NCBI RefSeq assembly: GCF_001854245.1
Contig: NZ_CP015381.1
Span: forward strand, 2,887,001 to 2,951,000
Direction of reading: 5' to 3'
Length of the DNA stretch: 64,000 nucleotides
Source of the DNA: Desulfococcus multivorans
GTDB taxonomy: Bacteria; Desulfobacterota; Desulfobacteria; Desulfobacterales; Desulfococcaceae
A model generated the notes under the pieces. That model had not been told where the DNA came from, searched no databases, and saw only the letters and a program-made list of their open reading frames with translations. The position numbers and the translations under genes were made by a program. This document shows positions 9,219 to 17,686 of the stretch, piece after piece; the stretch's first letter is position 1, and every line of letters starts with the position of its first letter.

Positions 9219-10617
9219 GATCACGACTCCATTTGGCGCCAAGGGCCCTGAGAAGACGGCACCTGTTCGTAAGAATATCCCGTTTCAATGTAATTTCATC
9301 CTGCTGCAATGTCTGCAGCTTGGCTAACGCTGCCAGCACAGGCAAAAACGTTTCCTGGCCGTTGACATACCGCAGCCTGGCTTTGCCCACGGTTTGCTCT
9401 GCAATTTCAATTTCTTTTTTCAGCAGGATACGTTGATCAAACAATGCCTTTTCCCGGATAAGTGCGTCTTCCACCTCCCGGACGGCCGTCAACATCGCCT
9501 GCTCAAGAATGGCTAATGATTCACGGACTTCTGCCTTGCGCTGATCCGCCTTTGACTTCAGGCGCCCCGCATCAAAGACAGGTGCCAACAATCCACTGGC
9601 AAAGCGCAGCGCTGTCTGACCGCCGATTTCAGACACGCGGCTGCCGCTTTCCGTATATGCCAATTCTATGGATATCCTCGGCAACCGGTCGGCAATGGCG
9701 GCCGCCAGTTCATGATCCGCGGCCTGAAGCGCCAGCAAAGCCGCCCGCAGATCCGGCCGTTCTGCCATGAGCTGACGGGGGGAAGAGACTGTGGTCAGGG
9801 GTTTTAAAACAGGCCAATCATCCGCCGGACGGACGCCCTCACCCGGGAAACTCCCCATCAGCACCGCATAAGCATTGGCTGCGCTTTGTTTTTCCGAAAC
9901 CACACCGGGCATTTCCCGGTCCACGCTGGCCATGCGGCCCTTCTGCTGCAACACATCCAGAGAATTGCCGTCGCCCTGGGCCAGTCGCAGTTCGGTTAAT
10001 TCCAGTATCTGCATGTTAGTTGTTTGCTGGGCCGTTAAAACATCTTCCAGCCTGCGCGAAGCATGCCAGGTGATCCAGGTCTCCACCAGCAGGAATTGCA
10101 TTTCCAGGGCCACCTGGTCCGCCAGCACCTGTTTTTCTTCGAGCATTAACGATGCCGCTTCTTTCCTGGCACGCAGGCGGCCCCAGATATCCGGCTCCCA
10201 GTACAATGCCGCGCCAAAGGAAATGGTACTGTCCGTTTCGGTTGAATCGGGGTCATCATCTGCTTCCTCCCGCGAACGTTCAAAACCGGCATTTGCATCC
10301 ACAGACGGCATGAGCGCTGATTTTGAAATGCCATAGGCGGCGGCAGCCTGTTCCACGCGGGCACGGGCAGCTTCCAGCTCAAAATTTGCTTCAAGAAGCG
10401 CCCGAACATCGGATTTCAGGCTCGCGGACGGAAAACTCTGCTCCCAGGTCAGGCTGATTTCCCATTCCGACATATCACTGGCAAAGAATTGCGCGGGCAG
10501 TTTTGCGGGAATGTCTTTGCGGTCCTCGACCGGGACAACCGTGCATGCAGAAAGCAGAATCAGGCATCCCAAAAGCAGAATTTGATTTAATCTTATGCAA
10601 TTAGAACCTTTTGCCAT
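9205..10617 (-). CDS. Outer-membrane efflux lipoprotein (NodT/OprM type)
   Basis: About 470 residues. TolC-like outer-membrane channel of the efflux operon. The lipoprotein signal LGCLILLSACTVVP places the lipidated Cys near residue 25. Two OEP repeats follow, with LDVLQQKGRMASVDREMPG typical of NodT/OprM proteins. The start at 10617 puts the signal peptide directly at the N-terminus; an upstream in-frame ATG at 10665 would add 16 residues and neither has a strong ribosome site. It sits between the MipA-like gene and the adaptor gene on the same strand. Confidence 0.9.
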   Translation of the reverse strand: MAKGSNCIRLNQILLLGCLILLSACTVVPVEDRKDIPAKLPAQFFASDMSEWEISLTWEQSFPSASLKSDVRALLEANFELEAARARVEQAAAAYGISKSALMPSVDANAGFERSREEADDDPDSTETDSTISFGAALYWEPDIWGRLRARKEAASLMLEEKQVLADQVALEMQFLLVETWITWHASRRLEDVLTAQQTTNMQILELTELRLAQGDGNSLDVLQQKGRMASVDREMPGVVSEKQSAANAYAVLMGSFPGEGVRPADDWPVLKPLTTVSSPRQLMAERPDLRAALLALQAADHELAAAIADRLPRISIELAYTESGSRVSEIGGQTALRFASGLLAPVFDAGRLKSKADQRKAEVRESLAILEQAMLTAVREVEDALIREKALFDQRILLKKEIEIAEQTVGKARLRYVNGQETFLPVLAALAKLQTLQQDEITLKRDILTNRCRLLRALGAKWSRDRETF

Positions 10618-10779
10618 AACGATGGTGTCTTTATATTTTTTTATCTGATTATCTACTTCATTCAAGTGGTTGTATTTTTTCTCTTTAGCAAAATCGGGAT
10701 CGGGTTCGATTGCGATTTCGATACCGATAGCGAGACCGATTTCAAAGCCCGAACTTAAGCGAACTTGAATGCTATAGGG

Positions 10780-11757
10780 TTAAAACGTATACATAATGCC
10801 CAGACCGCCTTCGATTTCATAGTCCTCATCCACCAGAGGACTGTCGGTTATGTCTTTTCCAAATGTTGAGATTTCAACAATTCCCACCGCCGTGAAATTT
10901 CCAAACAGCGGCCGCAGGATCATGACCTCTGCCCCGATTTCATAACTTGCACCAGGAGAATAGATTGGACGATCCGGCCTTGCCTCCTTTACTGAAACCC
11001 CGTAAAAGTAATCCACTGTCTTTTCACTCAGCCACGTGGCATTCAACGTCGGCCGGAATTCAAAATCGCCTGCCATAAACGGATACCCAAACGCCAGCTC
11101 GACTTTCTGGCCGTCATGTTCGCCACTGACATCCTGTTCAAATTCCAGCTCTGCCTCCCAGCCGGCATAATTGGTTTCACATTTAAGCCCGACACTGTAA
11201 AGGGTATCCAGGTCATCCATGCCTTCAAGATAGTCGCTGTCATCAGGATCATAACCGTCTTCGAAATCAACAGATCCTGTTAAAGCGATTTTATAAGAAC
11301 CGGAGCCAAACAGCGTAAACGAAGCGTCCAGCCCATCATATCCTTCGATTTCAAAGGGCCCGTTTTCATACCTGATAAAGGGTGCCGGCTCAAATTCGCT
11401 GCCCACGTCTTTATAGATTTCCCGCTCGCCGCGGACTAACATACCGATGGACAGCTCGCCGCCGATCCACGGCAATTCACCCTCTTCTTCTTCGACTTTC
11501 AGAATCTGCCCGTCTTCAGACACATACACTTCATGATGAATGCCATCGGTGGATATCAGTTCAACTTCCGTGACAACCCCGTCCTGCCGTATTTCTTTTT
11601 CCACTTCCGTTATTTCAGCACCGGGAAACGCCTTTTCAATGCTGCTTTTGACAGCTTCCGGCAAATCCTTGCCCTTGTCGGCAACGGCGACTCCCAGCAT
11701 CAGGTGCAGGCACAGCGCCATAGACACACCCAAAACCATAACTGTTTGCTTTTTCAT
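10780..11757 (-). CDS. PepSY-like domain fused to MipA/OmpV outer-membrane protein
   Basis: 325 residues. A signal peptide (1-26, ending GVAVADKG) is followed by a PepSY-like module (about 30-92: IEKAFPGAEITEVEKE, then YVSEDGQILKVE). The MipA/OmpV beta-barrel runs from WIGGELSIGMLVRGERE to the C-terminal aromatic residue (GLGIMYTF), as in outer-membrane barrels. MipA/OmpV proteins interact with murein hydrolases or act in antimicrobial-peptide and antibiotic resistance. An AAAAGGAA ribosome site lies upstream of the ATG. It is the first gene before the efflux trio, 114-162 bases away, and probably co-regulated by the nearby two-component system. Confidence 0.75.
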   Translation of the reverse strand: MKKQTVMVLGVSMALCLHLMLGVAVADKGKDLPEAVKSSIEKAFPGAEITEVEKEIRQDGVVTEVELISTDGIHHEVYVSEDGQILKVEEEEGELPWIGGELSIGMLVRGEREIYKDVGSEFEPAPFIRYENGPFEIEGYDGLDASFTLFGSGSYKIALTGSVDFEDGYDPDDSDYLEGMDDLDTLYSVGLKCETNYAGWEAELEFEQDVSGEHDGQKVELAFGYPFMAGDFEFRPTLNATWLSEKTVDYFYGVSVKEARPDRPIYSPGASYEIGAEVMILRPLFGNFTAVGIVEISTFGKDITDSPLVDEDYEIEGGLGIMYTF

Positions 11758-11956
11758 TTATATTTCCTTTTCTGTGGTAGTTTTACCTATCCATTTGTTG
11801 TCTCCAACAGACGGAGCCTGAAAATTAGTGATGGGGTTAAACTGACAGAAGGCGTGTCAAAAAAACGTGAAGAAAGGATCAAATGAGTGTTAACGGCGCT
11901 GGACCCAATCGTCAGGGCAGTTTTAGAACCAGGTTAAGCGACAAGCCAAGTGGTTA

Positions 11957-12003
11957 TCAGGGGCACCGCAACCATCATAAAAGCCGAAAGTTGAAAAGTT
12001 AAT
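11957..12003. repeat. Dispersed palindromic repeat, partial copy 2
   Basis: The stretch GGGGCACCGCAACCATCATA followed by AAAGCCGAAAGTTGAAAAG matches the right half of the copy at 211-290. It sits in the same position relative to the broken SleB copy as copy 1 does to the intact SleB gene, so repeat and gene were duplicated together. The rest of 11758-12022 shows no gene. Confidence 0.6.
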
Positions 12004-12022
12004 TCATATAGGAGGTTTGATC

Positions 12023-12193
12023 ATGCGCTACATGTGGATTGCGGCCTGTCTTGCGATCATCCTTCTCGCAACAGGGCCGATATCGGCCGATCAGGAACAG
12101 AGAGTCAACCCCGACTGATCCGCTGAATACCTGAAAACGACAGAGGTGGGGGAGCACATCTTCTACAAGCCCCACGGTGGAGAGGTGATGTAG
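12023..12193 (+). pseudogene. Internally deleted copy of the SleB-like hydrolase gene
   Basis: Starts with the same ribosome site (AGGAGG) and signal peptide as the gene at 314-934, reads to ADQEQR and then jumps to VNPD, the region 30 codons from the end of the intact gene. A TGG-to-TGA change gives a stop at 12116-12118. Beyond it the frame continues with SAEYLKTTEVGEHIFYKP to a TAG at 12191-12193. The whole catalytic domain is missing, so this is a dead gene. It abuts the 3' end of the CRISPR operon. Confidence 0.85.
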
Positions 12194-12200
12194 CCATGGT

Positions 12201-12236
12201 GCATTCGGGCCGGCTTGTTCTCTACCGGCCGAATGC
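12201..12236. terminator. Hairpin beyond the 3' end of the type III-B operon
   Basis: GCATTCGGGCCGG and CCGGCCGAATGC form a 12-bp stem with one bulged base and an 11-base loop, ten bases past the stop of the Nudix gene. No T-run follows on either strand, so it may be a 3'-end stabiliser rather than a classical intrinsic terminator. Confidence 0.5.
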
Positions 12237-12245
12237 CGTCCCACC

Positions 12246-12839
12246 TTACAGGAGCGCCATGGCCAGCCGGGACCAGAGCTCGAGGTTCAGGCGGGCAGCC
12301 TGGGGAGCGGACATCCAGGAAAAGTTGTTGAGTTCACGGCCCGGCCGGCAAAGATCGGCGCTGGGAACCGCCAAAGAATAGACAAGTCCCAGATGAACCG
12401 TGCCGACCTCGGTCCGTTCCTCGTTGATGACGCCCTTGAATCGGGGCACGGCATCTCCGGGGCGTCGAGGCAGTTCTTCGTCAAGCTCGCGGTTGACCCC
12501 GTGCGTAATGGCGACACCGAAGGAACATGCTGTATCGGCTGCGTCGACGGGGTTGATGTGGCCGCCGATACCGCAGGACCACAAGGCGTGGAGCCGGGTT
12601 TCCGACCCCCGACGGCGATAGCATGCGATTTTCCGGCTGTTGTCGGCCCGGAGCACCACGTAAGGAATAAGCTGCTTGTAGGCGGGGTTCAGTTCCGCCT
12701 CCGGGCGCGGCAGCCAGTGGGGGCGGACACCCCGAACCGCGCTCAGGAAATCTTCGAACCCCATGGGAACGACCGCGGTCTCGCCGGTCCAGTTGGGAGG
12801 GAGTGCAGTGCGTTCGACGCACAGGATCTGCTCCGTCAT
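12246..12839 (-). CDS. Nudix hydrolase next to Cad1
   Basis: 197 residues. Nudix-superfamily pyrophosphohydrolase, last gene of the type III-B operon. The recognisable part is GIGGHINPVDAADTACSF followed by GVNRELDEEL: the REx2EE metal-binding core of the Nudix box, with a longer insertion than usual between the Gly-Gly and the REL helix. The ATG at 12839 has AAGGAG eight bases upstream; the frame is open further upstream but overlaps cad1. It follows cad1 by 52 bases on the same strand. If Cad1 makes ITP from ATP, a Nudix enzyme that hydrolyses ITP (or other nucleotides) would make the depletion irreversible; this link is inference. Confidence 0.8.
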   Translation of the reverse strand: MTEQILCVERTALPPNWTGETAVVPMGFEDFLSAVRGVRPHWLPRPEAELNPAYKQLIPYVVLRADNSRKIACYRRRGSETRLHALWSCGIGGHINPVDAADTACSFGVAITHGVNRELDEELPRRPGDAVPRFKGVINEERTEVGTVHLGLVYSLAVPSADLCRPGRELNNFSWMSAPQAARLNLELWSRLAMALL

Positions 12840-12891
12840 GGTTTCTTCACTCCTTTGGTTTCGGGTGTTCGGCCGGTGCGATCCATCGCCG

Positions 12892-15051
12892 TCACGGCGC
12901 CGGTTCAGCCTGGACCGCATCCACCAGAACCTTCTCGGCCTGGTGAAGGAGGCGTCGTCGCATGCCGCTGTCGGCAAAGGCCGACCGGTAGCCGTTGCGG
13001 ATAATCCGGCAGATGTCCCAGCGGCTGAGGCCATTCTCCGTGAGCCGGGCCGCACGGTGGAGTTCACGGGTGGGGTCGGTGCGCGAGATGCCGGGGTTGT
13101 CGGTGTTGACGGTAACCCTGAGCCCTGCCTCGAGATAGAGCGACAAGGGATACGGCTCCAGGTTTCGGGTGGAGGGGAGAAAATTGTCCCGGTACCCGAT
13201 GATCTGAAAGTTGCTCGACGGGCACATCTCCAGGGCGATACGGCGGTCGACAAACCGCTCCATCAGGCTGGGGTTGTCCTTCAGGGTCAGGCCGTGGCCG
13301 ATACGTTCGGCGTTGAGATGGTAAACCGCCTCCCAGATGTTCCCGACATCCGCCTTCTCGCCGGCGTGAATGGTGAAGTGAATGCAGCGCTCCATCATGG
13401 GCATCAGCTCTCTTCGCATGTCGGCGGGTTTACAGGCAGATTCCCTGCCGGCCAGGTCGAAGCCGCGAAGGATCGGAAACCCGTTCCCGGACGCTGTCAG
13501 ACGCCCGGCCAGCTCGACGTGCCTTCGAACCTTTTCGATCTCGGCATGCCGACTGGCGGTAAAAATGAGGACCGTATCGATCCCGTCCGCTCCCGTAAGG
13601 GCATCAGCGATGATTTCCGCAACCCGACGCTCGGAGACACCGCCCCGGGTGTAATTGATCGGCGAGCACCGCACCTCCAGGTACCGGACGTTTTCGGCCG
13701 CCGCCTTTTCGAGAAGAATGCGGCAGGCGGCACGGATGGTGGCCTCGCTCTGAAGCAGGCCGGAGCCTTGCAGGTCCCCAAGCCGTTCATAGGGGTCGAA
13801 TGCGATGCCGCTGAACGCAGCTTCGTCCCGAAAGGGGCCGAAAATCAAGGCGTCGAGCAGGTCGGGATCCTCCTCGAACAGAAGAACGAACGCCGCTACA
13901 CACAAGGGCTCGGGTACGCCCGGCACGGCATTGCGAAGGTCTTTGGCATTGAACGCGGCGCGGAGTTCCTCGACGGGTTGGGCCTCAAACCTTCTCCGCC
14001 AATCGGCGAGCCAGGGGTCGAGCCTCGAACGGTGAGCCTCGACCCGGCCCCGTTCGACTGCGGCCACGGTGATCATGCCCTGCGCATCGGCGATCCCGCC
14101 CAGGTGGCAGTGGAGGTCGGTCTTGGGGAGCCGCCGCAACCAGGCCAGCTCGGCGCCGACCCTCGCCGGATCCAGACCGAAACGATCCTCCTTCAGGCGC
14201 CGCACCACGCGGGGTGGAAGGCTGTATAGGGCGAGGAAATTGGTAGTCTCGTCCCCCTTGATCAGCCCGACGGTGTATTGGCTGTAATGGTAGCCCGCCT
14301 TTCTGCGTCGGGCGGCGAGCACCTCGGACAGCCACGGCCCTTCCAGGTCCCCTTCTTCAATCTCTGATGGCACGCTGTTCTCGGCAAGCGGCAAGGGCCA
14401 TTGATCGGCGCGGACAGCACCTGCGCCGTCCGAATCCATCTCCAGAAGGGCGCTCGGCTCGCATCTACCCAGAGTGACAAGAGGCATGGCGCCGCCCGCC
14501 GTCTCCGGCGGCAGGGGCCCGGCGAAATCGGGGGGCTCCAGGACGCGTAGCGCATTGCCGTATTCCGGGTTGTCGATCACGTGCACCAGCGCCCGGCACC
14601 CGAACCAGCCGGCAGCCTCCTGAAGATCGGAGCTCATGGTCTTGCGGCCGCCGGTGAGGGAAAAGAGCGGTCCGTCGTCACCGCAGGCCGCAGCGGCCAT
14701 AAGCGCCAGGCGGAAGATGACCTCCCGCATCCGGCCGCATTCACGCGCATCGACGAGGTCGTTCACATCCTTCAGCCGCCAGATCCGCAGGACGGGTCTA
14801 AGCCCCGGATGTACGTTGGTGTGCCATGAAATCAGCTTGCCGATGACCGTGTCGATCCGGCTGCCGCCCGTGGTGACGACCCAGAGTTCTTCGACCGGCG
14901 CGACGCCGTATTCCGTCCGGAGCTGCTCGATGCGAACCCGCTCCGGGTGATGCCGGTATAAATCGAGGGCTGCCGGGTTGGTGAACCCGTACAGCTCCGG
15001 CGGAATCTGCCAGGTCGTGCCCATGGTGGTGAGGATGATGTTCTTCTGCAT
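12892..15051 (-). CDS. cad1: CARF-adenosine deaminase effector Cad1
   Basis: 719 residues. An N-terminal CARF domain (about 1-175) starts NIILTTMGTTWQIPPELYG and has the ligand-site motif LFSLTGGRKTMSSDLQ (129-144). A linker follows, then an adenosine-deaminase TIM barrel (about 308-719). Metal and catalytic residues are visible: H314 and H316 in TDLHCHLGG, H562 and E565 in IHAGE, H586 in RIGHG and D651 in VNTDNP. Classical deaminases often have Asp-Asp where this has D651-N652. Published Cad1 proteins of type III systems convert ATP to ITP when cyclic oligoadenylate binds the CARF domain. It lies 178 bases after cmr6 and before the Nudix gene. Confidence 0.92.
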   Translation of the reverse strand: MQKNIILTTMGTTWQIPPELYGFTNPAALDLYRHHPERVRIEQLRTEYGVAPVEELWVVTTGGSRIDTVIGKLISWHTNVHPGLRPVLRIWRLKDVNDLVDARECGRMREVIFRLALMAAAACGDDGPLFSLTGGRKTMSSDLQEAAGWFGCRALVHVIDNPEYGNALRVLEPPDFAGPLPPETAGGAMPLVTLGRCEPSALLEMDSDGAGAVRADQWPLPLAENSVPSEIEEGDLEGPWLSEVLAARRRKAGYHYSQYTVGLIKGDETTNFLALYSLPPRVVRRLKEDRFGLDPARVGAELAWLRRLPKTDLHCHLGGIADAQGMITVAAVERGRVEAHRSRLDPWLADWRRRFEAQPVEELRAAFNAKDLRNAVPGVPEPLCVAAFVLLFEEDPDLLDALIFGPFRDEAAFSGIAFDPYERLGDLQGSGLLQSEATIRAACRILLEKAAAENVRYLEVRCSPINYTRGGVSERRVAEIIADALTGADGIDTVLIFTASRHAEIEKVRRHVELAGRLTASGNGFPILRGFDLAGRESACKPADMRRELMPMMERCIHFTIHAGEKADVGNIWEAVYHLNAERIGHGLTLKDNPSLMERFVDRRIALEMCPSSNFQIIGYRDNFLPSTRNLEPYPLSLYLEAGLRVTVNTDNPGISRTDPTRELHRAARLTENGLSRWDICRIIRNGYRSAFADSGMRRRLLHQAEKVLVDAVQAEPAP

Positions 15052-15229
15052 CGGAATTCTCTTCGCAAACGGGGTTCATGACGGGCCGGACGTTCGCCCT
15101 TCCTGTCATGAACCAGCCCTGTTTTACCCCCCGGAAATGGCCTATCGAGATCATTTTTTGGAGAATGAAATAGGAGCGTTATCGTTTTATGTCAAATAAT
15201 TGACGTGACCCGACCCCGTTTTATTGCTT

Positions 15230-16372
15230 CTATGGGATGATGGCAACAATCCGATAGCGGTTGCCGATGGGTTCGACCATCACCTGCTTGACGCTTGCCT
15301 TTCTAGTTTTGAAGAACTTTTTGGCGATGGCATCGGGGATGATCTCCTTTCCCTTGTAGACGGCGGTCTTGCCGTCGGCCTTGGCCGTGACCTCCTGGTT
15401 TCCAGGGGTAAAGGTAAGATTCGCATTTTCCCAAGCCTCGCCTTTCGGCCCGGCGGTATCCGCGCCGGCTTTGCCGGGATCCGAGGTGTCTTTCGTCAGG
15501 GATGCTTCGTCCACCTTAAACCGACCGTAGCCCACTGCCGTCTTGGCACCAAACCCAAGCTCGGTGAGGGCCGAAATGAAGGCGGCGGCAAGGGCGCTGC
15601 TCAGGATTTCGTCCCTGGGCAGAACCGCCCGGAATATGAAGACCTCGCCCCTGGGAACGGTCAGGAACTGAATCGGAACCGGGTCCAGGTAGTCTCCCGG
15701 CGGGGTTCGACCCTCGTCGTCGTCGTAGTAATCGCGGTAGTGGGGGTTCATGATATCGACCTCGAGAGAGGGCACCTTCTCCGGGTAGGCATCCAGAAAG
15801 ATGACCTCCCCCCGGCATTTTTCGACGTCGTCCGTTTTGCGTTTGTCCCCCCCGAAAAGCTGGGGGACCATAGATACCGGATCGGTGTCATCCAACTCGT
15901 CGCCGTGAATCAGTGATGCGGCAGCCTTGGGATCGTCGATCAGGTTCAGGATATGGCCCAGTCGGACCACCCCCTTGATCCCACTCGCCGGGAGGAACGG
16001 GATTCCCAGGGTGTGATCGAAGGTCATCCCCGTTTCGCCGGGGTGGCTCCGGCCGATGCCGGTGACAAAAGGCGCGCGGAGAGTCGCCCGGTACGCTATC
16101 GTTTGGAACCCTGCGGAACCGTATCGTCGACAGAAGGCCGCCTGGGCCTGGTGCCGTTTCGAGAGAGCGTCCCGCAGCACGTCGGATCGGGTCACGGCGT
16201 CATAGTTGCGCTTGTAGAAATTTGCGACATTGGTGGTACCGCCCGTGTTGTCGCAGGCTTTGAAACCCGCATCGTCGTTCACGGGGATCAGCTTGTTGAA
16301 CCACAGGCCGAAATTGCCTGCCGGGTAATGATTCATAGCCGCCTGCAGGTTTGTGGAAAAGGGATAAACCAT
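15230..16372 (-). CDS. cmr6: Type III-B RAMP protein Cmr6
   Basis: 380 residues. Cas7-like subunit capping the Cmr backbone. Features: DHTLGIPFLPASGIKGVVR (the RAMP KG motif) and a C-terminal glycine-rich loop LGFGAKTAVGYGRF. The start at MVYPFSTNLQ lies four bases after the stop of cmr5. A 178-base gap without a gene separates it from cad1. Length and position at the end of the cmr block fit the family. Confidence 0.9.
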   Translation of the reverse strand: MVYPFSTNLQAAMNHYPAGNFGLWFNKLIPVNDDAGFKACDNTGGTTNVANFYKRNYDAVTRSDVLRDALSKRHQAQAAFCRRYGSAGFQTIAYRATLRAPFVTGIGRSHPGETGMTFDHTLGIPFLPASGIKGVVRLGHILNLIDDPKAAASLIHGDELDDTDPVSMVPQLFGGDKRKTDDVEKCRGEVIFLDAYPEKVPSLEVDIMNPHYRDYYDDDEGRTPPGDYLDPVPIQFLTVPRGEVFIFRAVLPRDEILSSALAAAFISALTELGFGAKTAVGYGRFKVDEASLTKDTSDPGKAGADTAGPKGEAWENANLTFTPGNQEVTAKADGKTAVYKGKEIIPDAIAKKFFKTRKASVKQVMVEPIGNRYRIVAIIP

Positions 16373-16376
16373 GGCA

Positions 16377-16772
16377 TCACTTTCCTTTCAAGAGGGCGTT
16401 GGCGTAGCGTTTGATCCATTCGAGCAAAGCCAGAGCCTCCTTCTGGGCGGCGAGATATTGATCCTGGCTCATGGCGGCAAGGGCCGTTACCATCTCCCTG
16501 GGGGTGGTGCAGGGCGGAATAAACCGGTTTCTCACATCGCCGTTGCAGAGGCAGAGCCACTCCTGTAGAATATCTAGCAGTACCCGGTGCTTGTCCCGCT
16601 GGTTTTGCCCTCCTTTAGCATACCAGAAGGCCAGTGCCTGGCCAAACCCGTTCTGGAGGATCATTGACGGCGCACCCGCAGAGAATGTTTTGAACTCCTT
16701 TGGGTTATCACATGAGATAGTCGTCACTTTTTCAAGGGCGAAGGCCGCTCGTTTCTGCCCAAGTGTTCTCAT
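16377..16772 (-). CDS. cmr5: Type III-B small subunit Cmr5
   Basis: 131 residues, mostly helical, matching the small subunit that lines the target-RNA channel. RTLGQKRAAFALEKV and FGQALAFWYAKGG are typical. Its start overlaps the stop of cmr4 by four bases, and its stop is four bases before cmr6. Confidence 0.88.
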   Translation of the reverse strand: MRTLGQKRAAFALEKVTTISCDNPKEFKTFSAGAPSMILQNGFGQALAFWYAKGGQNQRDKHRVLLDILQEWLCLCNGDVRNRFIPPCTTPREMVTALAAMSQDQYLAAQKEALALLEWIKRYANALLKGK

Positions 16773-17677
16773 TGTGCACCTCCCGTAATCCAGGTCAGGT
16801 TGAAAATGCCCTTTCCCAGGGTCTCGTCCCCGCCGATCTGAATAAACCCCTGGAGGGCTTCCTCCACATGCTGTTTTATGGTCTGGGCCTTGAGGTCGGC
16901 CAGGGCCCGTTGGATCTCAGCGTGCTCACTCTCCCCCGCATCCCGGTGGCTGTAGTGGACCACGGTGTAGAGGAGGCTGTCGGCCGGTAAATATTCCTGA
17001 TACCAGAGCGCCCCGTCGTCGGCGGTGCCTTTTTCGGCATCGATTTTGATGTGTGTCTGGATTTCAGTGCAGCACGTCACCGCGTATTTGTACATCTCGT
17101 CTGACACCAGAATCAGTCGCTCCAGTTCGGGAAAAAGGGTCTTGATGCAGGCGTTCCCCTGGTGATTCGCCACATCGACAACAGCATCCTCAATGACGAC
17201 CTGACCGGCTGCCACCGGAGCCCCGCCGATGGAGAAGGCCTCGTCGCCCCGGACCTCCGGGACATCCATGTTTTGCCCGACGTCCGCATAGGTCAGGTCC
17301 GCATCAAGACGCTTCAGTACGGCAGGGCAGGTGACCCAGACAAAAGGGGCGATGTTCGAGCGCATGGGGAAGGCCAGAAGCCGGGCATCAGAAATGCTCA
17401 TCGCACCGGGCAATGAATCCCATTCTTTTTTCCAGCCGTCATTGCCTTCGTCGGATCCGAAGATCAGGTTGATCAGTGTAGTGCCGCCGCCGTTGGCGAA
17501 CCTGCGGAAATGGCTCCGTAGGGCGCCCTTCACTCCGCTGGCCTGGATCTGGGGCCACTCGGTGTGCCGCTCGCGCTGGATCGGAAGATCCACTGCGGAC
17601 GTGGCGGCGCCGCTTCCGGCATGAACGGGTGAAATCGCATACAGCTTGCCTATGGCGCACAGTTCTTTTTTAAGCAT
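16769..17677 (-). CDS. cmr4: Type III-B backbone RAMP Cmr4
   Basis: 302 residues. Repeating Cas7-like backbone subunit that cuts target RNA at 6-nt steps. The N-terminus reads LYAISPVHAGSG followed by SAVDLPIQRER; Asp30 corresponds to the loop that holds the cleaving Asp in characterised Cmr4. The RAMP motif QASGVKGALRSHFR and the C-terminal glycine-rich segment GGDETLGKGIF are present. A good ribosome site (AAGGAGGG) lies upstream. It is nine bases after cmr3. Confidence 0.92.
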   Translation of the reverse strand: MLKKELCAIGKLYAISPVHAGSGAATSAVDLPIQRERHTEWPQIQASGVKGALRSHFRRFANGGGTTLINLIFGSDEGNDGWKKEWDSLPGAMSISDARLLAFPMRSNIAPFVWVTCPAVLKRLDADLTYADVGQNMDVPEVRGDEAFSIGGAPVAAGQVVIEDAVVDVANHQGNACIKTLFPELERLILVSDEMYKYAVTCCTEIQTHIKIDAEKGTADDGALWYQEYLPADSLLYTVVHYSHRDAGESEHAEIQRALADLKAQTIKQHVEEALQGFIQIGGDETLGKGIFNLTWITGGAQ

Positions 17678-17686
17678 GTTCCCTCC

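Noticed and set aside
12840-13253. Upstream extension of the Nudix frame over cad1
   Set aside because: Overlaps the well-supported cad1 gene; the internal ATG at 12839 has a strong ribosome site.
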